Shown here: positions 1 to 8,326 of the stretch, piece after piece
Numbering within the stretch: position 1 is the first letter of the stretch
How the letters are laid out: each line of letters starts with the position of its first letter
Origin: Porticoccus sp964395715
GTDB lineage: Bacteria > Pseudomonadota > Gammaproteobacteria > Pseudomonadales > Porticoccaceae
Length of the DNA: 64,000 nt
Direction: 5' to 3'
Assembly: GCA_964395715.1 (NCBI GenBank)
Contig: CAYNAU010000001.1
Span: 372,001 to 436,000, forward strand
Notes under the pieces: generated by a model
What the model was told of the DNA's origin: nothing
Seen by the model: the letters and a program-made list of their open reading frames with translations, nothing else
The model's database searches: none
Translations under genes and position numbers: made by a program

Positions 1-13
1 GTTCGCGGATCAT
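1..13 (-). CDS. Start of a leftward gene cut by the window edge
   Basis: An ATG read on the minus strand opens with Met-Ile-Arg-Glu and runs out of the window. A strong ribosome binding site (GGGGAG) sits six nucleotides upstream of it, which is the main support for a real start. About 165 bases separate it from the next gene, and a perfect CRP site lies about 100 bases upstream of the start, so a regulated promoter is plausible. Too little protein is visible to name a product. Confidence 0.4.
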
Positions 14-114
14 GGCTACTCCCCGATCGGAAAGTCCATGCCAATTGCTCATTTACCTGTCGCACCCCCAGCCTTGATAAAGAAGACTGCATTCAAAGAA
101 ATAAAAACGCATAG

Positions 115-130
115 TGTGACGAATTTCACA
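115..130. promoter_or_regulatory. Perfect CRP/Vfr-type binding site
   Basis: The sequence TGTGACGAATTTCACA is an exact TGTGA-N6-TCACA palindrome, the textbook CRP consensus. It lies downstream of the mrcB-lpoP operon and about 100 bases ahead of the truncated leftward gene, at a distance fitting activation of that gene. A Crp/Vfr orthologue is encoded at 22942-23661, so the cell has the cognate protein. The target and direction of control are inferred. Confidence 0.65.
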
Positions 131-178
131 GAATTACAAGTGTCGTGACGCGTCATCCGACAACCTGTCTTTGAGCTG

Positions 179-676
179 CTAATGGCCGCCCCTGATCCGC
201 GTCAGCAATGACTGCAACTCGGCTTTTATTCCAGGCTTCTGACCGGCCAGTGGCAACCCCTGCCTCACCAGCTGCTCTGCCAATTGTAACTGCGTCATGG
301 CAACGTAGTTTGAAGCCATCACCAGGTAGACTTCCGGCTCGGCATGGTCGATACGCATGGCCCGCTCTGCCACCGCATTGGAGCGGTCATATTCACGTGC
401 CCGGTTGAGGCGCCAGGCCTCATCCAGCAAAGAGGCCACCGCACTATTGCCCTTGACCGGCGCACTGGAAGTGGTTGGCTCTATTCGCTTCCCCGATTCA
501 GGCTCTGTCCCCACAGAAGGTGAAGACGGTGTCGCTTGGGTTTCCGGTGGCGGAAAAGTGCTTGGCGAATTACTGGGTGGCGACTTGGATTCACTGACGG
601 GCACATATACCTGCGCACAACCCGCCAGCAAACTACTCAGCAGGATAAATAGAAAAAGTCGTCCTTTAATCACCAT
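179..676 (-). CDS. lpoP: TPR outer-membrane lipoprotein, LpoP-like PBP1b activator
   Basis: A 165-residue protein with a lipoprotein signal peptide ending in the lipobox Leu-Ala-Gly-Cys (Cys 20) followed by Ala, which favours outer-membrane sorting. A Pro/Ser/Thr-rich linker (about residues 25-75) leads to a helical tetratricopeptide-like region at about 80-160. It starts 7 bases inside the end of mrcB, so the two are translationally coupled. In Pseudomonas aeruginosa a TPR lipoprotein encoded with ponB, LpoP, activates PBP1b across the periplasm. Position, lipobox, linker and TPR fold all match that arrangement. The activator role is inferred from family and context. Confidence 0.75.
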   Translation of the reverse strand: MVIKGRLFLFILLSSLLAGCAQVYVPVSESKSPPSNSPSTFPPPETQATPSSPSVGTEPESGKRIEPTTSSAPVKGNSAVASLLDEAWRLNRAREYDRSNAVAERAMRIDHAEPEVYLVMASNYVAMTQLQLAEQLVRQGLPLAGQKPGIKAELQSLLTRIRGGH

Positions 677-2994
677 CCGAATTTACCCTTGAACCAGTCT
701 ATGACGCCCTCAAGGGTGTCCGGGCGACAGTTATTCTGTTGACGCGGCTCGCTGCCATCAATGAAGGGCAGATAGCGGGCCCCGGCGCAACCTTCACGAC
801 TCAACAAGCCGCTTGCAGGTTCGACCCAATAGTAACTGACGCCATCCGGCTGGTTAAACACCATTGAGCGATTGTCCAGACTGGCCATGATATCCGTCCA
901 CAACTGCAGGGCACCGGTACCACCGGTGAGTGGTGTTTTTCCATTGTCATCACGACCCAGCCAGACCACCGTTAAATAATTGCCACTGAAACCGGCAAAC
1001 CAGCTGTCCCGCTGATCGTTAGTGGTGCCGGTTTTTCCCGCCAGCACCAGCGACTCGGGTAATCGCCGGTAGGCGCTTTTCCCGGTTCCCTCCCGCAATA
1101 CCACTTGCATGGCGTATTGCAGCAGGTGCATTACACGGGGGTCAAAACGCTGCTCACTTTCAAAGGGGTAACGCTGCAGGGGTGTATTGGCAGACGTAAA
1201 CACCGAGTCAATGGCACGCAACGGAGTATAAAAGCCATTGGCGGCGATAGTGTGATAAAGCTGTGACACCTCAACCGGAGACATGGATACCGCACCCAGC
1301 ATCAACGATGGCAAGGGTGGAAGATGTCCTTCGTAACCCAGTCGCTGCAGCGCATTCACGACATTGTCGACACCCAGCTCCAGCCCCAGGCGCGCTGCCG
1401 CCTGATTATAGGATTGCCCGAGAGCTTCATAGAGGGGAACCGGACCATGACTTTCACGACCAAAATTGCGGGGTTCCCAGACATCACCATCTTTTGCCTC
1501 AACGGCAACGGGCGAGTCGTCGATCAGTGAGGACAGCGTATATTGTGACGGTCTTTCCAGCGCCGCCAGATACACGGCGGGTTTCACCGTTGAGCCAATC
1601 TGGCGCCGGGCATCCAGGGCCCGGTTAAAGCCTGCATAGCCTGCCTGGCGGTCTCCGGCCATAGCCACCACCTCACCAGAGCCAACCCGGACAACGACGG
1701 CCGCAGCCTGCAGCTTTCCCGCTTCAATCCGATACCCCTGCTCCAGATTATCAATCCGGCTGGCCACACGGGCCTCGAGCTTGCGCTGCACCTGGGGATC
1801 GAAGCGTGTGAAAATCCGCAATCCCTCTGTCTGGAGGTCTTCCTCGTCGTACTGCTCACGCAGCCGTCTTTTCACTAGTTCCAAAAACGCCGGATACTGC
1901 CAGCGACCTCCACGCCCCTGCTGTTGCGGCAACACACCCAGTGGTTTCTGTTGGGCCCGGCGTGCCGCATCTACCGTAATCACACCCTGCTCGGCCATCA
2001 GCGTCAGCACCAGGTTGCGGCGCTGCAGTGCCCGCTCCGGCTGACGCCACGGGTTGTAATAGGACGCGCCTTTGACCATTCCCACCAGCAGCGCCACCTG
2101 CTGCAGCTCGAGCTCTTTAACGGAACGCTGGAAATAATGTCGGCTGGCGAGACCAAAACCGTGCACCGCACGGTCACCCGCCTGCCCCAGGTAGACCTCG
2201 TTAATATAAGTTTCGAGAATCTCCTGCTTACTGAAATGAATTTCCAGCAGCACTGCCATTAAGGCTTCCAGCAATTTACGTGACAGGGTGCGACGCTGGT
2301 TGAGGTAAAAGTTTTTCACCAGTTGCTGGGTGAGTGTACTGCCGCCCTGGGCGAGCCTTCCCTCTTTAAGATTGGCCACCATGGCACGGGCCACGCCGCG
2401 AAACGACAAACCGTGGTGTTGGTAAAAACCCTGATCTTCAACTGCGACCAGTCCGTCCGCCAGAGAGGAAGGCAGTTGCTCCAGCTTGACCAGCTCGCGA
2501 TCTTCCTTGTGAGCGGGATAGATCCCGCCGATCACCATCGGCTCCAGTCGAGCCAACGGCAGCGGGGCTCCCCGGCTGTCCGTCAAGCCATGCACGCTGT
2601 CGCCCTGGAAAGCAACGCGCATCAGGCGGGCGTGCTCTGATCCATCCCAGAATTCGAACCCCCGGGAATAAAGCTCCACACGATTGTTGGAGACACTGTA
2701 TTCCCCCGGTTTTTTTGCTGCAGAAACCCGGTGGTAACCCAGGTTGCCCAACTCCCACTGTAACTGTTCCCGCCCCAAAGACTGTCCCTGATACAGCTCA
2801 AGAGCACGACTGTAGACGTGGGAAGGCAGCGACCATTTCTTACCGGAAAATTTCTGGTACACCACGGCATCGAGCACCAGCAGTGCCAGCACCGAAACCA
2901 CCAGGCCCACCAGCAGCAAACGCCACAACCAACGGCGGCCTGGGGATGACACACGCCGGCTGCGCGACTTCTTTTTTCTAGACTTTCTTGCCAA
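670..2994 (-). CDS. mrcB: Bifunctional penicillin-binding protein 1b
   Basis: A 774-residue class A PBP that polymerises lipid II and cross-links the glycan strands. A basic cytoplasmic tail (Lys/Arg-rich, residues 1-22) precedes one membrane anchor (about 24-46), then a UB2H-like region. The GT51 glycosyltransferase domain carries EDQGFYQHHG with the catalytic Glu and GGSTLTQQLVKN. The transpeptidase domain carries the SxxK serine in GSTVKP, a SYN motif (SYNQ) and KTGTTND. Length is usual for PBP1b. It is co-transcribed with the lipoprotein gene downstream and is divergent from the kinase gene upstream. Confidence 0.96.
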   Translation of the reverse strand: MARKSRKKKSRSRRVSSPGRRWLWRLLLVGLVVSVLALLVLDAVVYQKFSGKKWSLPSHVYSRALELYQGQSLGREQLQWELGNLGYHRVSAAKKPGEYSVSNNRVELYSRGFEFWDGSEHARLMRVAFQGDSVHGLTDSRGAPLPLARLEPMVIGGIYPAHKEDRELVKLEQLPSSLADGLVAVEDQGFYQHHGLSFRGVARAMVANLKEGRLAQGGSTLTQQLVKNFYLNQRRTLSRKLLEALMAVLLEIHFSKQEILETYINEVYLGQAGDRAVHGFGLASRHYFQRSVKELELQQVALLVGMVKGASYYNPWRQPERALQRRNLVLTLMAEQGVITVDAARRAQQKPLGVLPQQQGRGGRWQYPAFLELVKRRLREQYDEEDLQTEGLRIFTRFDPQVQRKLEARVASRIDNLEQGYRIEAGKLQAAAVVVRVGSGEVVAMAGDRQAGYAGFNRALDARRQIGSTVKPAVYLAALERPSQYTLSSLIDDSPVAVEAKDGDVWEPRNFGRESHGPVPLYEALGQSYNQAAARLGLELGVDNVVNALQRLGYEGHLPPLPSLMLGAVSMSPVEVSQLYHTIAANGFYTPLRAIDSVFTSANTPLQRYPFESEQRFDPRVMHLLQYAMQVVLREGTGKSAYRRLPESLVLAGKTGTTNDQRDSWFAGFSGNYLTVVWLGRDDNGKTPLTGGTGALQLWTDIMASLDNRSMVFNQPDGVSYYWVEPASGLLSREGCAGARYLPFIDGSEPRQQNNCRPDTLEGVIDWFKGKFGW

Positions 2995-3041
2995 AAGGCT
3001 CTCCTTGCGGGTTCAGCAACGCACGAAATGTGAACCCATTC

Positions 3042-3069
3042 TTTACTCTGACAGGGCGCCGGGCATAAT
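3042..3069 (+). promoter_or_regulatory. Candidate sigma-70 promoter for the PfkB kinase
   Basis: TTTACT (3042-3047) and CATAAT (3064-3069) are separated by 16 bases and lie 35 bases before the kinase start codon, in the 110-base gap shared with the divergent mrcB gene. Sequence-based call only. Confidence 0.4.
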
Positions 3070-3104
3070 AGCCCCCTCACTCCTTTTCATAAACGCCTTT
3101 TCCT

Positions 3105-4121
3105 ATGACCAAATACCATGTTTATGGCCTGGGCGCCGCCCTGGTTGATACCGAAATTGAAGTCACAGACCAGGATTTACAACAGCTTCAGGTCGACAAG
3201 GGATTGATGACTCTGGTGGATGAACAACGTCATCACGAGCTTCTCGAACACCTCTCGGATCATCTCACCGCCTCCAAAAGGGCCAGTGGAGGTTCCGCCG
3301 CCAATACCATCATTGCGGTCAGCAGCTTTGGAGGCAATGCCTTCTACTCCTGCAAAGTCGCCGACGACGAACATGGTCGTTTCTACCTTGATGACCTGAA
3401 AGATGCGGGTGTGGACTACCACCATAATGGCAAACTTGCCGAAGGTATTACCGGCAAATGCCTGGTATTGATCACACCGGATGCCGAACGTTCCATGAAC
3501 ACTTACCTCGGGGTCAGCGAAACGGTGTCTGAACAGGAGTTGCACCCGGAGGCCATCGCCCACTCTGAGTACCTCTATCTGGAAGGTTACCTGGTCACCT
3601 CGGACACCGGGCGTCAGGCCGCCATACGTGCCAGGGAGATCGCCGAGCAACACGGCGTGAAAACTGCACTGAGTCTTTCCGACCCCGGCATGGTGACCTA
3701 TTTCAAAGACGGCTTGCAGCAGATGATCGGACAGCGTGTCGACCTGCTGTTCTGCAATCAGGCTGAAGCACTGGGCTGGACCGGTTGTGATGATATTGAC
3801 AGTGCCGCCCGACAGTTACTTCAGGTCAGCAACAGTTTCGCCATGACCCTTGGCGCCGAAGGCGCGCTGATTTGCGATGGCAATGAGTTCTACCGCATCC
3901 AGCCCCACGCCGTTACCGCTGTTGATACCAATGGCGCCGGTGACATGTTTGCCGGTGCCTTCCTTTATGGCATAACCCACGGTCTGGATTATCCCACGGC
4001 CGGACAACTGGCCAGCCTCGCCTCGGCCAACATTGTCAGCCAATTTGGACCAAGACTGGATCTGAACGCTTACCCGGAAATACTCAGCGCCTTCGAAAGC
4101 ACACTGTTAACCAGCAATTAA
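3105..4121 (+). CDS. PfkB-family sugar/adenosine kinase
   Basis: A 338-residue ribokinase-fold enzyme that phosphorylates a nucleoside or sugar hydroxyl with ATP. The N-terminal GlyLeuGlyAlaAla segment, the SGGSAANT substrate loop near residue 62 and the C-terminal DTNGAGDMFAGAF signature, with the catalytic Asp, are all present. Close homologues in marine gammaproteobacteria are annotated adenosine kinase, which would fit purine salvage, but specificity cannot be read from the sequence. Its stop codon overlaps the stop of the convergent EAL gene (shared TTAA), so the two 3' ends have no spacer. Confidence 0.85.
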   Translation: MTKYHVYGLGAALVDTEIEVTDQDLQQLQVDKGLMTLVDEQRHHELLEHLSDHLTASKRASGGSAANTIIAVSSFGGNAFYSCKVADDEHGRFYLDDLKDAGVDYHHNGKLAEGITGKCLVLITPDAERSMNTYLGVSETVSEQELHPEAIAHSEYLYLEGYLVTSDTGRQAAIRAREIAEQHGVKTALSLSDPGMVTYFKDGLQQMIGQRVDLLFCNQAEALGWTGCDDIDSAARQLLQVSNSFAMTLGAEGALICDGNEFYRIQPHAVTAVDTNGAGDMFAGAFLYGITHGLDYPTAGQLASLASANIVSQFGPRLDLNAYPEILSAFESTLLTSN

Positions 4122-6619
4122 GGCAGATTGTCGAGCGGCATGGGGCGGGCAATCAGGAAGCCCTGGGCGTAGTCGACGCCAATCTCCTGAAGCATGGAGA
4201 GCTGGCTGTTGTTCTCGACACACTCGGCAATGGTGGAAATACCCATGATATGTCCAAGGTGGTTAATGGTGCTGACCATGGAATAATCGACCTCATTCAG
4301 CTCCATATTGCGGATAAAGCTGCCGTCAATTTTCAGGTAATCGACGGGCAATTCCTTGAGGTAGCCTAGGGATGACAGGCCGCTGCCAAAGTCGTCCAGG
4401 GAAAAATAACAGCCGAGATCCTTGAGCGCGTTAATAAAATCCATGGCGCGATCAAAATGGCGGATGGCTGCGGTTTCCGTAACCTCAAACTGCAGCCGCT
4501 TGGGACTGACGCCGGTGGACTGGAACTTGTTGACGATGAAGTCCTTCAACCCTTCATCGCTGATGGTGTTCCCCGACAGATTGACGGCAAACCGCTGCTC
4601 TTTGTCGGGATGGTGCTGCAGGTGCTCAAAGATACGGTTCAGCACCCATCTGTCGATATCCTCAATCAGTCCGTAGTGTTCCGCCACTGGAATAAATTTT
4701 CCGGGGAGCACAATGTCGCCCTGGCGATCCACCATCCGCACCAGCACTTCATAATGGCGCACCTTGCTGGCCCGGCTTTCGGTCACAGGCACGATGGGCT
4801 GACAGTAGAGGACAAAGCGGTCCTCCTCCAGCGCCTCGGTAATGATTGGAATCCACTCCGCAATACTTTGGCGCTGGGCCACCTCAACACTGCGGTAATT
4901 AAAGTGAATGCGATTGCGCCCCGATTCCTTGGCGGTGGCGCAGGAAGTGCCTGCCGCCACCAGCACATCAATTTCGGAAGTTGTGCTGCGGTCAATAACT
5001 TTGGCGCCAATGCTGGCGCCGACCTTCAGGCGCCGCTCACCCCAGGGAAAGCTGAATTCCTTGATCTGCCACAACAGCTGCTCTGCCACCTCACGGCTTT
5101 CTTCCACCGTGCGCTGATTGAGCAGGAGGGCAAACTCGTCGTTGCCAATCCGGGCAACCACATCTCTGGGCTCCGCCTGCTTCTCAAGCATGCGTGCGAA
5201 CTGGCAGAGCAACTCGTCACCGGCATTGTGGCCGCAGGTATCGTTGATGACCGAGAAGTTGTACAGGTCGATATACAACAGGGTATGAGTATTCTCAGCC
5301 GAATGGGCATCGTCGATGGATTTGAGAATCTCATTTTCCAGAAACCGGCGATTTGCCAACTGTGTCAGCGGATCATGGGTGGCCTGCCAGGTGAGGCGGG
5401 TGGAAACACGCCGCGCCTCACTGATAGAGCGAAATACCAGCACTGTGCCGGTAATATCATTGAGCCGGTTTCGCAGCGGCGTCGCCGTGGCCACGATCTG
5501 CAGGGGCTCCTGGCCGGACACCTTTAATAGCGTGTTTTCCGGGACCGACACCGCCTTTCCCCTGGCCAGCGCACTCAGGCAGGGCGACTCCACCGGCTCA
5601 CCGGCATCATTCACCAGCGGCAGCAGTTCATCGACGTAACGGTTGGGCTGCGGATCATTAAAACCCAACAGCTCCATACCGATCGGGTTGAGGTGTTCCA
5701 CCAGGCCATGACGATCCGTCAATAAAATACCGTCCACCACCTGCGAGAAGACAGTGCTGATCAGCTTGCGCTGATGAAACAGCGCCTCCAGGTTTGCCGA
5801 ATCCAGCGTGACATCCTGTAATAGCACTACCCAGCCTTCGCGCTTGGCTGCCGACTGAAAACAAGTAGCGCTCAGGCTTAAACTTTCACCACTGGCAGTG
5901 GCCCCCTCCAAAACGAAGATATCCTCTGCATCCTCAGGGCCTTCCAGGGCCTGTCGGACATCGCCGCTGTCGGCATCCAACCCGGGCAGCAGTACCCTCA
6001 GGGGGCGATTCTGAAGTTGTTCCAGGCTGAAGCCAAACAGAGCCAGAAGGGCATCATTGGCATCCAGGATCAGGCTGTGACTGTCCACCACCAGCATGGG
6101 CATTCGCGTTGTTTCCATGTAGGCCGGGCAGCGCTCAGTCTCCAGTTGCGAAGCAGACGTTTCCCGCTGAACCGGCACGGCGGCAACACTGTTAAAGGGG
6201 GCTTCATCAATTTGAACCAGGCAGCAGTCGCCAATGTCGGGAATGACGAGGGGCGTAAACTGGATACGGTGCAGCGGCATCTGGCGGGGGCCACCCGACA
6301 TCACCACTTCCACGCTGTCGAGGTGGTCCGGATCACACTGCTGATCCCAGCTGGTGATCCTGTCCTGGAATAGCGCATCGTCCACAGCGGTCGCAAATGG
6401 AGTGCCAACCAGGCTGGGGAAAAGACCGTCAAACGCCCGGCCGGCCACATCCATCGCCGGCATACCGGTCCAGTCAGCCAGCCACTGGTTCCAGAAGCGG
6501 ATCCGCAAGCGGGAATCCAGCAGCATGATACCGAGCTCCTGGTGCTCCAGAACAGCCAGAAGCAGGTCATAGTCCGCTGCCGGCACCAGCTTTACACTGG
6601 AGGGAATATCTGTGTTCAT
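4118..6619 (-). CDS. PAS-GGDEF-EAL cyclic-di-GMP protein, probable phosphodiesterase
   Basis: A membrane-free protein of about 833 residues. Three PAS-like sensor modules occupy roughly residues 15-390, followed by a GGDEF domain (about 410-570) and an EAL domain (about 590-833). The cyclase motif reads GNDEF instead of GGDEF. The EAL domain has EVL for EAL but keeps the metal-binding and catalytic residues (AVNLSG, ETAAI, DDFGSG, DYLKIDG, AECVE). Net activity is therefore more likely c-di-GMP hydrolysis, with the GGDEF domain degenerate or regulatory. An in-frame TTG 12 bases upstream is an alternative start; the ATG sits 12 bases from an AAAGG ribosome site. Confidence 0.88.
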   Translation of the reverse strand: MNTDIPSSVKLVPAADYDLLLAVLEHQELGIMLLDSRLRIRFWNQWLADWTGMPAMDVAGRAFDGLFPSLVGTPFATAVDDALFQDRITSWDQQCDPDHLDSVEVVMSGGPRQMPLHRIQFTPLVIPDIGDCCLVQIDEAPFNSVAAVPVQRETSASQLETERCPAYMETTRMPMLVVDSHSLILDANDALLALFGFSLEQLQNRPLRVLLPGLDADSGDVRQALEGPEDAEDIFVLEGATASGESLSLSATCFQSAAKREGWVVLLQDVTLDSANLEALFHQRKLISTVFSQVVDGILLTDRHGLVEHLNPIGMELLGFNDPQPNRYVDELLPLVNDAGEPVESPCLSALARGKAVSVPENTLLKVSGQEPLQIVATATPLRNRLNDITGTVLVFRSISEARRVSTRLTWQATHDPLTQLANRRFLENEILKSIDDAHSAENTHTLLYIDLYNFSVINDTCGHNAGDELLCQFARMLEKQAEPRDVVARIGNDEFALLLNQRTVEESREVAEQLLWQIKEFSFPWGERRLKVGASIGAKVIDRSTTSEIDVLVAAGTSCATAKESGRNRIHFNYRSVEVAQRQSIAEWIPIITEALEEDRFVLYCQPIVPVTESRASKVRHYEVLVRMVDRQGDIVLPGKFIPVAEHYGLIEDIDRWVLNRIFEHLQHHPDKEQRFAVNLSGNTISDEGLKDFIVNKFQSTGVSPKRLQFEVTETAAIRHFDRAMDFINALKDLGCYFSLDDFGSGLSSLGYLKELPVDYLKIDGSFIRNMELNEVDYSMVSTINHLGHIMGISTIAECVENNSQLSMLQEIGVDYAQGFLIARPMPLDNLP

Positions 6620-6670
6620 GGTCTGAGCCAACCTTTGTTCCCCCTGTTCGGCATCCGCATTGCCACCATG

Positions 6671-7732
6671 CTAGCCCTGGGCCAGCAATTCTCTCAGGTC
6701 AATAATGGCAGCATTGGCTCGACTGATGTAGGAAGCCATCACCAGCGAGTGGTTGGCCAACAGCCCCAACCCGCTGCCATTCAGTATTACCGGACTGTAC
6801 AACGTCTGCTGGGTCCCCTCCAGCTCCCGGATAATCTGTTGCAGGCTGACCCGGGCGTTTTTCTTGCGCAGAATCTCATCAAAATCTATTTCGATGGCCC
6901 TCAACAGATGAATGAGTGCCCAGGTGCTGCCCCGGGCCTCATAAAATACATCGTCCAGCTCCAACCAGGGTGTTTTGACCACCAACTCGCCAGGCGCGCT
7001 GGTCGACTGCTGACCAGCCGTTTCTCCCGCCAGGTCGGTATTGATGCGGCGTTGGCCCACGCTGGCGCTAAGGCGCTGGGACAAACTGCCCAGACGGGTT
7101 TCCACGGTGCCCAGCCAATAGCGCAGGTTATCTGCCCGCGCATAGAACTGTGCATCGTACTGGGTGCTGTCACCGAGGCGCTTCAAATAGTTTTCCAGGT
7201 ACTGCATGCCCTCCCGGTACTCGGATTCAGTAGCAGGCACAATCCAGCTATTGTGGTCAAAATTGAACCTGGATTCCGCCAGCGCCAAGTCTCCGTCTTC
7301 AGTGGACTGCGACAAAGAACGGCTAAAGGCCTCGCGCAATGCCTTGTTGAAATCGCGCACCTGTATCACTACACCGTACTCCCAGTTGGGAATGTTATCC
7401 ATCAGCGCGCCTGGTGGCGCTATATCATTGCTGAGGTAACCACCGCGCTTGGTGAGCAGAGTATCCACAATACCGATCAGTGCTGCCGTAGAAACGCTAC
7501 CCACCACCTGCGCTGTTGCACGGGCCTGCGCATTCTCGGATACGTTGAACACCGATGGCTCTTTGTCCCAATACCAGCACAGAATGAGAATGGTCAGCGC
7601 ATAAACCAACACCACTATCGCCCCTGCGCGAATCCAGTACGGATTGTGTGAGCCCGTGTAATCGTCTACCAGGGCGTCACCGACGTCCGATGCCTTGCGC
7701 GACCATTTTTTTGCCCAACGAGGCATTTTCAT
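6671..7732 (-). CDS. DUF2333 family inner-membrane protein
   Basis: A 353-residue protein with a basic N-terminus and one membrane segment (about residues 34-55, IVVLVYALTILILCWYW), the rest apparently soluble and helical. The layout matches the DUF2333 family of gammaproteobacteria, whose function is unknown. It begins within the stop codon of the upstream PCuAC gene (ATGA overlap), so the two are translationally coupled. No catalytic motif was recognised. Confidence 0.8.
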   Translation of the reverse strand: MKMPRWAKKWSRKASDVGDALVDDYTGSHNPYWIRAGAIVVLVYALTILILCWYWDKEPSVFNVSENAQARATAQVVGSVSTAALIGIVDTLLTKRGGYLSNDIAPPGALMDNIPNWEYGVVIQVRDFNKALREAFSRSLSQSTEDGDLALAESRFNFDHNSWIVPATESEYREGMQYLENYLKRLGDSTQYDAQFYARADNLRYWLGTVETRLGSLSQRLSASVGQRRINTDLAGETAGQQSTSAPGELVVKTPWLELDDVFYEARGSTWALIHLLRAIEIDFDEILRKKNARVSLQQIIRELEGTQQTLYSPVILNGSGLGLLANHSLVMASYISRANAAIIDLRELLAQG

Positions 7733-8169
7733 CGGCTTTCGCCCTCGTTCAGCACGCTGCGAACAGGTGCCTTGGTCTCAACTTCCGGACAACCTTCAAA
7801 TAACAGCCGGATACTGTATTCATCGCCATCTTCAAGCGTATCTTGAATACCAAACAGCATCAGATGATAGCCTCCAGGCGCGAGACGCACCTGCTCACCC
7901 GCGGAAACCAGCAGTGACGGCACCGGCCGCATGGACATGGTGCCACCGTGGTGGCTGTGAGCATGAACCTCGGCACTTCCTGCCAATGGGGAAGACGCAC
8001 CCACCAGCTGACAGTCTCTGTCGAGACCGTTATCCAGCGTCATAAATGCCGCAGTCACTGTCTGTCCCGGCGGCAAACCACGAATATAGGCATCACGAAC
8101 CAGAAACTCCCCTGCCATCACCGGCACCGCAAGCAATGTCAGAGCTGCGCCCAATAACCTTTTATACAT
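7729..8169 (-). CDS. PCuA(C)-family periplasmic copper chaperone
   Basis: A secreted protein of about 146 residues with a signal peptide (MYKRLLGAALTLLAVPVMA). It has the family's copper-binding layout: a Met in AAFMTLDN, then EVHAHSH, TMSM and the HLMLFG segment. The family delivers Cu(I) to the CuA centre of cytochrome oxidase or stores periplasmic copper. The ATG was chosen because GGGAAGAG stands about 8 bases upstream; an in-frame TTG at 8187 would place that ribosome site inside the gene. It is divergent from dsbD, a periplasmic thiol reductase that could keep such chaperones reduced. Confidence 0.85.
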   Translation of the reverse strand: MYKRLLGAALTLLAVPVMAGEFLVRDAYIRGLPPGQTVTAAFMTLDNGLDRDCQLVGASSPLAGSAEVHAHSHHGGTMSMRPVPSLLVSAGEQVRLAPGGYHLMLFGIQDTLEDGDEYSIRLLFEGCPEVETKAPVRSVLNEGESR

Positions 8170-8326
8170 TGAACATTCTCTTCCCAAATACCTGACAGAC
8201 TATAACATTGCCACTGAGAGCGGAAAATGATTCTCGCACCCACCGGCGGCCCTCCGTACAATACTGAACCAACCTTGCAGCATTGACTCAAAAGACATCA
8301 CTTTTTTGCATTAACGAGCAGCACCC

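Noticed and set aside
8215..8250. Fur box between the PCuAC gene and dsbD
   Set aside because: AAAATGATTCTC resembles half of a Fur site, but the other half is poor.
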